NCBI GenBank assembly: GCA_029820045.1
Contig: JALGVE010000009.1
Coordinates: 1 to 40,631, forward strand
Length of the DNA stretch: 40,631 nt
Direction: 5' to 3'
Origin: Candidatus Zipacnadia bacterium
GTDB lineage: Bacteria > Armatimonadota > Zipacnadia > Zipacnadales > UBA5352
The stretch's first letter is position 1, and every line of letters starts with the position of its first letter. Shown here one piece after another: positions 7,742-14,772 of this stretch. The notes beneath the pieces are model-generated. The model made no database searches, was not told the origin of the DNA, and worked only from the letters and a program-made list of their open reading frames with translations. A program made the translations under genes and the position numbers.

Positions 7742-8965
7742 GTGAGCAGAATCGGCATCCTCGGCAGAATACGCCGGGCAGATCCGCAACTGGTCGTATT
7801 CCTCGCCGCCGTGGCCGCGCTGGGCGTGACCAGCGGCATCTTCCAGACGACCTTCAACAACTACCTGCACGACACGTTCGCCATCGGGGCTGAGACGCGC
7901 GGGTGGCTGGAGTTCCCACGCGAGTTCCCCGGCTTCCTGGTGGCGGTCTTCGCCGGGGCGCTGTTCTTCCTGAGCGAGACGCGCGTAGCAGCGGTGGCAG
8001 CCGCCGTGACGGCCATCGGGATGGCAGGGCTGGGGCTGCTGGGCGAGACCTGGACGTGGATGCTGGTGTTCATGGTGACGTGGAGCATGGGCGGCCACGT
8101 GGAAATGCCGATGCGCAGCGCCATCGCCATGAGCCTGGGCACCAGCAACCAGCATGGTCGCCGCCTGGGGCAGGCGGCGGGCGCGCGAGTCGGGGCGACA
8201 GTTATCGGCGGGCTGTTCGTCTGGATCGTCATTGACTACGTCGGGGCGAACTACGTGCTGACCTTCATGGCCGGGGCTGCTACCGCGCTGGTCGCGGCCT
8301 GGCTGTATATGCGGATCAAGCCGATCGCACAGACCTCCCAACGCGCGAAGTTCGTCTTCAAGCGTCGCTACTGGCTCTACTACGTCCTGTGCACGCTCTT
8401 CGGCGCGCGCAAGCAGGTCTTCCTGACCTTCGCCCCGTGGGTGTTGGTCACGGTCTTCGGCGAGCCAGCCTCGACCTTCGCCAAGCTCTGGATCGTGACC
8501 GCGCTGCTGGGCGTCTTCTTTCAGCCGGCGCTCGGGAACCTGATAGACCTCTGGGGCGAGCGCAGGGTGCTCATGGTGGATGGGCTGGCGCTGGTGCTCA
8601 TCTGCCTCGGGTACGGGTTCGCGCATAAGCTGGTGTTGGGCCACGGGGCGGTGTGGGTGCTGTATGTCTGCTATGTGCTCGACCAACTGCTGTTCGGAGT
8701 CGAGAACGCGCGCAGCGCATATCTCGCCAAGATCGCCGAGCGACCGGAGGACGTGTCCCCCTCGCTCTCGACGGGTATCTCGCTCAACCACGCGGTCTCG
8801 ATGCTCATACCGACGCTGGGTGGGTACATCTGGGTGCGTTACGGCTATCCCTGGGTGTTCCTCGGAGCGGCGGGCGTGGCGACCCTGACCACCATCGCGT
8901 CCAGCCTGGTGCGAACCCCAAGCCTCCGAGAGGGGAGGGTAGATGAACTACCAGCAAGCGGTTGA
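7742..8965 (+). CDS. MFS transporter
   Basis: A 407-aa membrane protein with about 11-12 hydrophobic segments. They form two halves separated by a basic cytoplasmic loop near residues 195-212 (KPIAQTSQRAKFVFKRR). GNLIDLWGERRVLMVDG in the second half resembles the MFS loop motif between helices 2 and 3. The substrate cannot be told from sequence. The open frame extends upstream to 7610, but that stretch is hydrophilic, low in gene-like character and includes the hairpin at 7619-7647. The GTG at 7742 puts a short basic N-terminus (MSRIGILGRIRRAD) before the first helix; a TTG at about 7721 is an alternative. Its end overlaps the folC start by 23 nt, implying translational coupling. Lying between two folate genes, it might move a folate-related or amino-acid compound (inference). 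Confidence 0.8.
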   Translation: MSRIGILGRIRRADPQLVVFLAAVAALGVTSGIFQTTFNNYLHDTFAIGAETRGWLEFPREFPGFLVAVFAGALFFLSETRVAAVAAAVTAIGMAGLGLLGETWTWMLVFMVTWSMGGHVEMPMRSAIAMSLGTSNQHGRRLGQAAGARVGATVIGGLFVWIVIDYVGANYVLTFMAGAATALVAAWLYMRIKPIAQTSQRAKFVFKRRYWLYYVLCTLFGARKQVFLTFAPWVLVTVFGEPASTFAKLWIVTALLGVFFQPALGNLIDLWGERRVLMVDGLALVLICLGYGFAHKLVLGHGAVWVLYVCYVLDQLLFGVENARSAYLAKIAERPEDVSPSLSTGISLNHAVSMLIPTLGGYIWVRYGYPWVFLGAAGVATLTTIASSLVRTPSLREGRVDELPASG

Positions 8966-10310
8966 GTGGCTGGAGAAGCTGGCGAACCCCGAGCGATACG
9001 GCTTCGGCGCCGACTTCGCGCGGCGGGTGAACCTGGAGACTACCCGGGCGCTGATGGCCGACCTTGGCAACCCGGAGCAGCGGCTCCGCGCAGTGCATAT
9101 CGCCGGCACCAAGGGCAAGGGGACCGTGGCTGCCATGATAGAGTCGGTGGCGAGGGCCGCCGGGCACAGCACCGGCCTGTTCACCTCCCCGCATCTCATC
9201 TCCTGGCGCGAGCGCATTCGGCTAGACGGCGAGCAGATAAGCGAAGAGAGGGTGGCCGCGCTGGCAACGCGGGTGCGCCCCCCGACAGAGGCCCTGGAAT
9301 CCCCGCAGCGTTCCGTCTCTCCCACCTTCTTCGAGGTGTGCACGGCGATGGCATTCCTGGCCTTTGCCGAGGATGGGGCCGACGTTTCCATCATCGAGGC
9401 CGGCCTCGGCGGACGGCTGGATGCCACGAATGTCCTGACGCCGACGGTCTCTGTGATCACCACCCTCGGCATTGATCACAGCGCGATTCTGGGCGACACC
9501 CTCAGCCAGGTCGCAGGCGAGAAGGCCGGTATCATCAAGCCGGGCGTCCCGGTCGTGAGCGCGGCGCAGGAGCCGGAGGGGGCGGCGGTCATCGAAGAGA
9601 CTGCTGCCTCGCGTTCGGCCTCGCTGCACGTGGCGGCGCCGTTCGAGGCGGCCGGCAAGATCACGCCGGTGCGACCGGAGGACGTACCGCCGGGGGAGGC
9701 GCCGCGGCTCACGCAGCCCGCAAGGGGCAGCTTCGCAGGCGAGACCATCGAGGTAGCGCTCCCGCTTCTCGGTGAGCATCAACTCATTAATGCAGGCGTG
9801 GCGACTACGGCCTGCGAACTGCTCGCGGCGGCCGGGGTCAGCATCACCGCGCAGGCCGTGGTGAGGGGGCTGGAGAGTGTGAGCTGGCGGGCGCGCGTGG
9901 AGCTTGTCGAGGCGAGGCCTTGGCTGGTACTCGACTGCGCTCACAACCGCGAGTCGGCGAGGGCGCTGATGCAGGCTTTGCGCAGACATCTGGAGTTCGA
10001 GCGGCTGATCGTCGTGCTGGGGCTGTCGCACGACAAGGAGGCGGAGGCGATCGCGGAAGAGCTGGCCGAGGCGGAGCACGTGATAGTCACGCGCGTGGAC
10101 ACGCCGCGCGCGATGCCCACCGATGAGCTGCGCGAGCGGACCGAGGGCTACTGGCGAAGCTTGGAGGTCGTGGCGACGCCGCCCCAGGCGCTGGCGCACG
10201 CGCGAGAGATGGCTGGCGAGAGGGACCTCATCTGTGTGACAGGGTCAGTATACCTGGCAGGCGAACTCATGCAGCAGATGGGGAAGACCGAGCGCGGGAA
10301 CAGAGCGTAA
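8943..10310 (+). CDS. folC: folylpolyglutamate synthase / dihydrofolate synthase
   Basis: ATP-dependent ligase that adds glutamate to dihydropteroate and/or extends the polyglutamate tail of folates, in the Mur-ligase family. It is 455 aa, in the family range. Visible: the ATP-binding P-loop HIAGTKGKGTVAAMI (about residue 52-67), the folate loop TGLFTSPHLISWRERIR, the metal/ATP region IEAGLGGRLDATNVL, GIDHSAILGDT, and the C-terminal domain with VLDCAHNRESARAL and CVTGSVYLAGEL. The start ATG is preceded by gaggggaggg about 3 nt upstream and lies inside the end of the transporter gene. With purH and glyA it forms a one-carbon/folate neighbourhood. Confidence 0.95.
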   Translation: MNYQQAVEWLEKLANPERYGFGADFARRVNLETTRALMADLGNPEQRLRAVHIAGTKGKGTVAAMIESVARAAGHSTGLFTSPHLISWRERIRLDGEQISEERVAALATRVRPPTEALESPQRSVSPTFFEVCTAMAFLAFAEDGADVSIIEAGLGGRLDATNVLTPTVSVITTLGIDHSAILGDTLSQVAGEKAGIIKPGVPVVSAAQEPEGAAVIEETAASRSASLHVAAPFEAAGKITPVRPEDVPPGEAPRLTQPARGSFAGETIEVALPLLGEHQLINAGVATTACELLAAAGVSITAQAVVRGLESVSWRARVELVEARPWLVLDCAHNRESARALMQALRRHLEFERLIVVLGLSHDKEAEAIAEELAEAEHVIVTRVDTPRAMPTDELRERTEGYWRSLEVVATPPQALAHAREMAGERDLICVTGSVYLAGELMQQMGKTERGNRA

Positions 10311-10330
10311 TAAGCAAGGAGGCAATGAAC

Positions 10331-11695
10331 ATGGTCGCTGGTGAGATGGGCTTACAGTTCTGGGCCAGCTTCGGGCTGTGTGCGCTGGTCGCGCTGGCGG
10401 TCGCGGGATGCACTGAGGCAAACGGGAACGTCGTGGTGACGCCTGAGGAGATTGACGATGTGCTCGTCAATCCGGGCATGGGTTGGACGACGTTCCATCG
10501 CTTCAACAGCGATCACACCCCGGAGGAATACCCGAGGAGTTCCATCGCCTACTTCCGGTGGTACTGGGACGTGCTGGAACCCGAAGAGGGCAAGTACAAC
10601 TTCGAGGTGGTGGACGAGACTATCGAGAAAGCGCGAGAGAACGGTCAGAAGCTCGCCTTTCGCATCATGACCTGCAATGGGACGCCGAAGGCGCCGCAGT
10701 GGTACCGCGACCTGGGCGCGCCCGGGATGGCGTTCAATGACGGTAAGAGCTGGCAGCCAGACTACACGGCTCCCATCTACCTGGAGAAGCAGGCGCAGAT
10801 GATCGCGGCCTTCGGCGAGCGCTACGACGGCCATCCTGACATTGACCACGTGGACATCGGCTCCATGGGGCGCTGGGGAGAGTGGCATACCTCCGGCACC
10901 GGCATGGAGACACCGCCCCTTGAGGTGCAGAAGCAGATCATTGACATGTACCTGGAGGCCTTCAAGGAGACCCCGCTGGTGATGCTCATTGCCCAGGCGG
11001 ATGCGCTGGCATACGCCGTCGAGCATGGGACCGGATGGCGGGCAGACTGCCTGGGCGACATGGGAGGGTTCAGCAAGACCTGGTGTCACATGGACTGGTA
11101 CCCGCAGCAGCTCGCCACGGCCGACGTTGAGGATGCCTGGAAAACCGCCCGGGTAGTGTTCGAGACCTGCTGGACCATGCAGCACTGGCATGACCAGGGC
11201 TGGGACGTCGAGGAGATCTTCCGGCGGGCGCTCGCGATGCACCCCTCGGTCGTCAACAACAAGTCCTCAGCCGTGCCTGAGGACTGGTGGCCGCAGGTTA
11301 ACGAGTTCTCGAAGAAGATGGGCTATCGCCTGGTTCTGAAGGGGCTCGAGCACCCGGCGAGCGTGAGACCGGGCGGCGAGCTGACGCTCAAGATGCAGTG
11401 GGAGAACCTGGGCTGCGCGCCCTGCTACGACTTCTACCCGCTGGCGGTCGAACTCGTCGGCGACGAGGGACCGGCCTGCCGACTGACAACCGGCGCCGAC
11501 CTGAGGAAGTGGCTACCGGGAGAGCACGAGGTGACCGAGACGGTGAAGCTCCCGGCGGACCTGAGCGTAGGGCAGTACCGCCTGCGGCTCGCCTTCCTCG
11601 ATCCCCACACAGACCGACCGGCCTTGAAGCTGGCTATCGCCGGCAGAGATGAGGAAGGCTGGTATGCCGTGAGCGAGATGGGGGCAGCGAAGTAG
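10331..11695 (+). CDS. DUF4832-like glycoside-hydrolase-type lipoprotein
   Basis: A 454-aa exported protein. The ATG at 10331 is chosen because aaggagg at 10316-10322 lies 8 nt upstream; the ATG at 10325 is only 2 nt from it. The N-terminus is a lipoprotein signal (LCALVALAVAGC, lipobox VAGC with C27). The mature protein begins with a conserved DUF4874/DUF4832-type opening (DVLVNPGMGWTTFHRF), continues as a TIM-barrel-like domain to about residue 330 with SIAYFRWYWDVLEPEEGKYNFE and an acidic GRWGEWH motif, and ends in a beta-sandwich (about 335-454: EHPASVRPGGELTLKMQWEN). The layout resembles proteins annotated as putative glycosyl hydrolases; activity unproven. It begins 20 nt after folC, but the function differs, so coupling may be incidental. 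Confidence 0.75.
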   Translation: MVAGEMGLQFWASFGLCALVALAVAGCTEANGNVVVTPEEIDDVLVNPGMGWTTFHRFNSDHTPEEYPRSSIAYFRWYWDVLEPEEGKYNFEVVDETIEKARENGQKLAFRIMTCNGTPKAPQWYRDLGAPGMAFNDGKSWQPDYTAPIYLEKQAQMIAAFGERYDGHPDIDHVDIGSMGRWGEWHTSGTGMETPPLEVQKQIIDMYLEAFKETPLVMLIAQADALAYAVEHGTGWRADCLGDMGGFSKTWCHMDWYPQQLATADVEDAWKTARVVFETCWTMQHWHDQGWDVEEIFRRALAMHPSVVNNKSSAVPEDWWPQVNEFSKKMGYRLVLKGLEHPASVRPGGELTLKMQWENLGCAPCYDFYPLAVELVGDEGPACRLTTGADLRKWLPGEHEVTETVKLPADLSVGQYRLRLAFLDPHTDRPALKLAIAGRDEEGWYAVSEMGAAK

Positions 11696-11710
11696 CCCGG
11701 GCCGAGCTGT

Positions 11711-11755
11711 CACCTTCGCCAAGGCTTCGGCGGCCAGGAAAGCCCGGCCCCTCCA
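11711..11755 (+). repeat. 45-bp direct repeat, copy 1
   Basis: Identical over 45 nt to 11880-11924 (begins CACCTTCGCCAAGGCTTCGG, ends CCCGGCCCCTCCA). A diverged inverted version is seen near 2725-2760. Function unknown. Confidence 0.8.
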
Positions 11756-11879
11756 ACGGCACCCGGACCGCGTAGGTCGGGCTTCCTAGCCGGACTCTCA
11801 GTGCGGCGCAGCAGCCCCCTTCGCGAAGGTGCGGGCTACGGGGGACAAACAGGTCGCCGCCGTAGACAGGCCGGGCTGC

Positions 11880-11924
11880 CACCTTCGCCAAGGCTTCGGC
11901 GGCCAGGAAAGCCCGGCCCCTCCA
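11880..11924 (+). repeat. 45-bp direct repeat, copy 2
   Basis: Perfect second copy of 11711-11755, 169 nt downstream. The perfect match between copies in a non-coding region points to recent duplication or gene conversion. Confidence 0.8.
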
Positions 11925-11975
11925 TACGACAACCATATTCCCGAGGGCCCAAAGCGATGCTCCTGCCGATGTTGC

Positions 11976-12165
11976 CAGGAGCATCGGTTTTGCGAGGCAG
12001 GCTCGGGCTGTGGTGTAGGGCGGGGACCTGTGCCCCGCCCGCCTGGGGCGCGCCACAGGTGCGCGCCCTACATACGATAGCGACGCCCGCGGTGCCGCCG
12101 AGGCGCGATCGGCGCGGCACCCCCGCCGAGGGCGACGAGCGGCAGGGCTAGAAACGATGCTCCTG
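11976..12165 (+). mobile_element. MITE-like element, copy B (190 bp)
   Basis: Same 11-bp terminal inverted repeats (CAGGAGCATCG / CGATGCTCCTG) and nearly the same interior as copy A at 2778-2996, minus its 29-bp insertion. The flanking direct repeat is imperfect: GCCGATGTTGC (11965-11975) against GGCGATGTTGC (12166-12176), 10 of 11 matching. It differs from the copy A flank, as expected for independent insertions. Immediately to the left lies another terminus in the opposite orientation (11954-11965). The right end is 19 nt upstream of the trp -35 box. Confidence 0.7.
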
Positions 12166-12184
12166 GGCGATGTTGCCGAGGTCC

Positions 12185-12213
12185 TTGACAGACGTGCGGG
12201 CATGTGTTATGTT
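12185..12213 (+). promoter_or_regulatory. trp operon promoter
   Basis: TTGACA (12185-12190), a 17-nt spacer and TATGTT (12208-12213, 4 of 6 to consensus). Transcription should start near 12220-12221, only about 13 nt before the trpL start codon. Confidence 0.75.
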
Positions 12214-12233
12214 CCGTCCCACGAGATAAACCC

Positions 12234-12296
12234 ATGAACGACGAATGCCGTTGCGAACCGGTCGTTGTGGACATCTGGGGCTGGTGGTGGCCCTAG
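12234..12296 (+). CDS. trpL: trp leader peptide
   Basis: A 20-codon frame encoding MNDECRCEPVVVDIWGWWWP then TAG. Four of the last six codons are Trp (tgg at 12276, 12282, 12285, 12288), a hallmark of ribosome-mediated attenuation in which scarce charged tRNA-Trp stalls the ribosome. It lies between the trp promoter and a terminator hairpin, 208 nt before trpE. The ribosome binding site is weak (acgaga), as the leader is only about 13 nt long. Confidence 0.9.
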   Translation: MNDECRCEPVVVDIWGWWWP

Positions 12297-12374
12297 CGGG
12301 CCTCCCAGCACCGGTTCCTGACGGATAGCAGTTCCGGGGCGCGGGTGGTCCGCTTAGAAGCCCGCGGCCCTTTT
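12280..12374 (+). promoter_or_regulatory. trp attenuator (alternative 1:2, 2:3, 3:4 pairings)
   Basis: Segment 1 (12280-12293, the Trp codons) pairs with segment 2 (12298-12309) in a roughly 12-bp stem around the trpL stop, with a 2-nt bulge and one mismatch. Segment 2 (12304-12314) can instead pair with 12334-12344 (8 of 11). That pairing occupies the 5' arm of the terminator: 12336-12345 with 12361-12370 (9 of 10 pairs), followed by TTTTGTTG. The 2:3 and 3:4 structures are mutually exclusive, the classical E. coli-type layout. Pairings were found by eye, without energies. Confidence 0.8.
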
Positions 12375-12411
12375 GTTGTACCTGCACATACGCAGTAGCG
12401 AGGATACCCAA

Positions 12412-12447
12412 GGGTCGCCGGCTCTCAAGCCGCCGCGGCCCTTTTTT
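12412..12447 (+). terminator. second intrinsic terminator before trpE
   Basis: GGGTCGCCGGC (12412-12422), loop TCTCAA, then GCCG-CC-GCGGCCC (12429-12441) and six T. An 11-bp stem with a 2-nt bulge. Its 3' arm and T tract share the 13-mer CCGCGGCCCTTTT with the attenuator terminator 71 nt upstream. It would block trpE unless read through or antiterminated. Confidence 0.75.
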
Positions 12448-12504
12448 GCGTTCTGGGCCGGCGAGTGAGGAGACGGGGGACTGAGAGACATAGGAGGAGC
12501 TGAG

Positions 12505-14007
12505 ATGTATACGCCAACGCTGTATGAGTTCGTGAAGAAAGCAGAAGAGGGGAACCTGATTCCCGTCTATCGCGAGATCATCGCCGACGTTGACACGCCA
12601 GTGTCGGCCTTCATGAAGCTGCGCCAGGCGGGCGTGGGGGAGAATGCCTTCCTCCTGGAATCGGTGGTGGGCAGCGAGAACATCGCGCGTTACTCCTACC
12701 TGGCTTGTGACCCTCTCGAGATTATCTCCACCAAGGGCCGCCGCGTCACCCTGGGCGAGAACGGCAGCACCCGCGAGACAGAGCTTGAGGAGGGTCAGGA
12801 CCCGCTCGACCTGGTGCGCGAGACCCTGGAGCGTTACACCTTCGTGCCGGTGGACGGCGGGGACCGCTTCTACGGCGGCGCGGTGGGCTACCTCGGCTAC
12901 GACGTGGTGCGCTTCTTTGAGGACCTCCCCGACGAGAAGCCCGATGACCTGAACCTGCCGGATGCGCAGTTCATGATCACCGACACCATCATCGTCTTCG
13001 ACCACGTGGCCCGCCGCCTGCGCGTGGTCGCGAACGCGCACGTCACCGGCGACCCGCAGGAGGCGTACTGGGACGCCATCGCCCGCATAGACCGCCTGGT
13101 GGCTGCCCTGCGCCAGCCTCTGGCGTATCCGAACGGCGACGTCCGCCCGACGGCGCATGTTCCCGCCGACCCGCGGGCCCTGCGCTCAACCATGACCCGC
13201 GAGCAACATCGCGAGGCTGTCCTGCGCGCCAAGGAGTACATCCTCGCGGGCGATGTCATCCAGGCGGTCGTCTCGCACCGCATGTCGGCGGAGTTGGACG
13301 TTGACCCCTTCGACCTCTACCGCGGCCTGCGAGCCATCAACCCCTCGCCCTACATGTACTACCTGAGCTTCGGCGACTGCAAGATCATCGGGGCCTCACC
13401 GGAGCTGCTCGTGCGCGAGGAGGACGGCCAGGTTGTCACCCGTCCCATCGCCGGCACGCGGCGGCGCGGCAAGACCGAGGAGGAGGACCGCGCGCTCGAA
13501 GAGGAGCTGCTGGCCGACGAGAAGGAGCGCGCCGAGCACATCATGCTCGTGGACCTGCACCGCAACGACATCGGCCGCGTCTGCGAGCCGGGCACGGTGC
13601 AGGTGGACGAGTTGATGCAGGTCGAGCGTTACAGCCATGTCATGCACATCGTCAGCAACGTGGTCGGCAAGCTGCGCGAGGACAAGGACCAGTACGACGT
13701 GCTGCGCGCGGTCTTCCCGGCGGGCACGGTCTCCGGCGCGCCCAAGATCCACGCCATGGAGATCATCGAGGAGCTGGAGCCCGTGCACCGTGGCCCGTAC
13801 GCGGGCGTGGTCGGCTACTTCAGCTTCTCCGGGAACATGGACACCTGTATCACCCTGCGCACGATCGTGGCCAAGGGCAGGACCTGCTACTTTCAGGCTG
13901 GCGGCGGCATCGTGGCTGACTCGGACCCCGACGCCGAGTACGAGGAGACGCTGATGAAGGCCGGGGCGATGCTCGATGCCGCACGCCTGGCCGAGAACGG
14001 GTTATGA
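12505..14007 (+). CDS. trpE: anthranilate synthase component I
   Basis: Converts chorismate and ammonia (from TrpG) to anthranilate, the committed step of tryptophan synthesis. It is 500 aa, the standard length. The N-terminal part has the LLES element (residues 50-53) that binds tryptophan for feedback inhibition. The C-terminal chorismate-binding domain (about 220-490) shows VSHRMSAELDVDPFDLYRGLR, RPIAGTRRRGKTEEED, DLHRNDIGRV, PAGTVSGAPKIHAMEIIEEL and GGGIVADSDPDAEY. The ATG follows aggaggagctgag. First structural gene after the trpL attenuator. Confidence 0.97.
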   Translation: MYTPTLYEFVKKAEEGNLIPVYREIIADVDTPVSAFMKLRQAGVGENAFLLESVVGSENIARYSYLACDPLEIISTKGRRVTLGENGSTRETELEEGQDPLDLVRETLERYTFVPVDGGDRFYGGAVGYLGYDVVRFFEDLPDEKPDDLNLPDAQFMITDTIIVFDHVARRLRVVANAHVTGDPQEAYWDAIARIDRLVAALRQPLAYPNGDVRPTAHVPADPRALRSTMTREQHREAVLRAKEYILAGDVIQAVVSHRMSAELDVDPFDLYRGLRAINPSPYMYYLSFGDCKIIGASPELLVREEDGQVVTRPIAGTRRRGKTEEEDRALEEELLADEKERAEHIMLVDLHRNDIGRVCEPGTVQVDELMQVERYSHVMHIVSNVVGKLREDKDQYDVLRAVFPAGTVSGAPKIHAMEIIEELEPVHRGPYAGVVGYFSFSGNMDTCITLRTIVAKGRTCYFQAGGGIVADSDPDAEYEETLMKAGAMLDAARLAENGL

Positions 14008-14035
14008 CGCCACTCATTCGGGTAGGTCGGCCTGC

Positions 14036-14066
14036 GCCTGCCCCCGCCCGACAGGCGGGGACAGGC
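14036..14066. repeat. 13-bp stem-loop between trpE and trpG
   Basis: GCCTGCCCCCGCC (14036-14048), loop CGACA, GGCGGGGACAGGC (14054-14066); 12 of 13 pairs. No T tract. One of two hairpins in the 159-nt trpE-trpG gap. Confidence 0.5.
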
Positions 14067-14071
14067 CCAGG

Positions 14072-14097
14072 TGAAAGCGCGTCCTGCAGCGCTTTCA
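14072..14097. repeat. 9-bp stem-loop between trpE and trpG
   Basis: TGAAAGCGC (14072-14080), loop GTCCTGCA, GCGCTTTCA (14089-14097); perfect. No T tract. With the preceding hairpin it may trim or slow transcription inside the operon, or be a palindromic repeat. Confidence 0.5.
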
Positions 14098-14166
14098 GCT
14101 TCCAGCCCGACCCAGCCCGAGACGGGGGTCGCTCCTGCCACGGACGGTACAGTGAGGTGAGAGACG

Positions 14167-14754
14167 ATGGTGCTGCTGATAGACAACTATGACTCGTTCA
14201 CTTACAACCTGTTTCAGTATCTCGCGGAGCTCGGCGAGGAGGTCGAGGTCTTCCGCAACGATGCTATCACTGTCTCCGAGATAGAGGCCATGGCGCCTGA
14301 CTCGCTGGTCATCTCTCCCGGGCCCCGCGACCCGGCGGACGCCGGTATCTCCTGCGAGGTTGTAGAGCACTTTGCGGGTGCGGTGCCCATCCTCGGCGTA
14401 TGCCTGGGGCATCAGTGCATCGGCCACGTCTTCGGCGGCGAGGTCGTGCAGAACTTCCGGCCCATGCACGGCAAGAGTTCGGCGATTCACCACGACGGTA
14501 GGACCATCTTCGAGGGGCTGCCCACGCCCTTCGAGGCGATCCGCTATCACTCCCTGGTGATTGACCCGGCCACGGTGCCCGACTGCCTGGAGGTCTCCGC
14601 GCGCACCGACGAGGACGAGATCATGGCAGTCCGGCACCGCGAGTACCCGGTCGAGGGGGTGCAGTTCCACCCGGAATCGATAATGACCCAGCCCGGCAAG
14701 CAGCTTCTGCGCAATTTCCTGGACCTCGCTGCGCAACACACTGCGACAGCGTGA
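14167..14754 (+). CDS. trpG: anthranilate synthase component II (glutamine amidotransferase)
   Basis: Supplies ammonia from glutamine to TrpE. A 195-aa class I glutamine amidotransferase: opening [17 protein letters not shown], oxyanion region [11 protein letters not shown], nucleophile C79 in [10 protein letters not shown], and the catalytic His-Glu in [21 protein letters not shown]. It could also serve PabB (p-aminobenzoate for folate) as in organisms with a shared subunit; no separate pabA is in the window. Start ATG after ggtgagagacg. It is followed 18 nt later by trpD. Confidence 0.95.
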   Translation: MVLLIDNYDSFTYNLFQYLAELGEEVEVFRNDAITVSEIEAMAPDSLVISPGPRDPADAGISCEVVEHFAGAVPILGVCLGHQCIGHVFGGEVVQNFRPMHGKSSAIHHDGRTIFEGLPTPFEAIRYHSLVIDPATVPDCLEVSARTDEDEIMAVRHREYPVEGVQFHPESIMTQPGKQLLRNFLDLAAQHTATA

Positions 14755-14772
14755 CCCGCGGAGGTGTTGATC

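Larger units (their letters stand above)
11696..12233. other. repeat cluster and trp promoter region
   Basis: No gene is seen. It contains a perfect 45-bp direct repeat (11711-11755 and 11880-11924), an inverted copy of a segment found inside MITE copy A (11834-11855), one element terminus facing left (11954-11965), the full MITE-like copy B (11976-12165), and the trp promoter (12185-12213). Confidence 0.75.

Noticed and set aside
12336-12374. T-box riboswitch (GGGTGGTCCGC resembles the T-box core)
   Set aside because: The leader from promoter to terminator is only about 150 nt, too short for stem I and a specifier loop, and a Trp-rich leader peptide explains the regulation better.
14764-14772. 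GTG start for trpD at 14764
   Set aside because: This GTG overlaps the ribosome binding site that serves the ATG at 14773.
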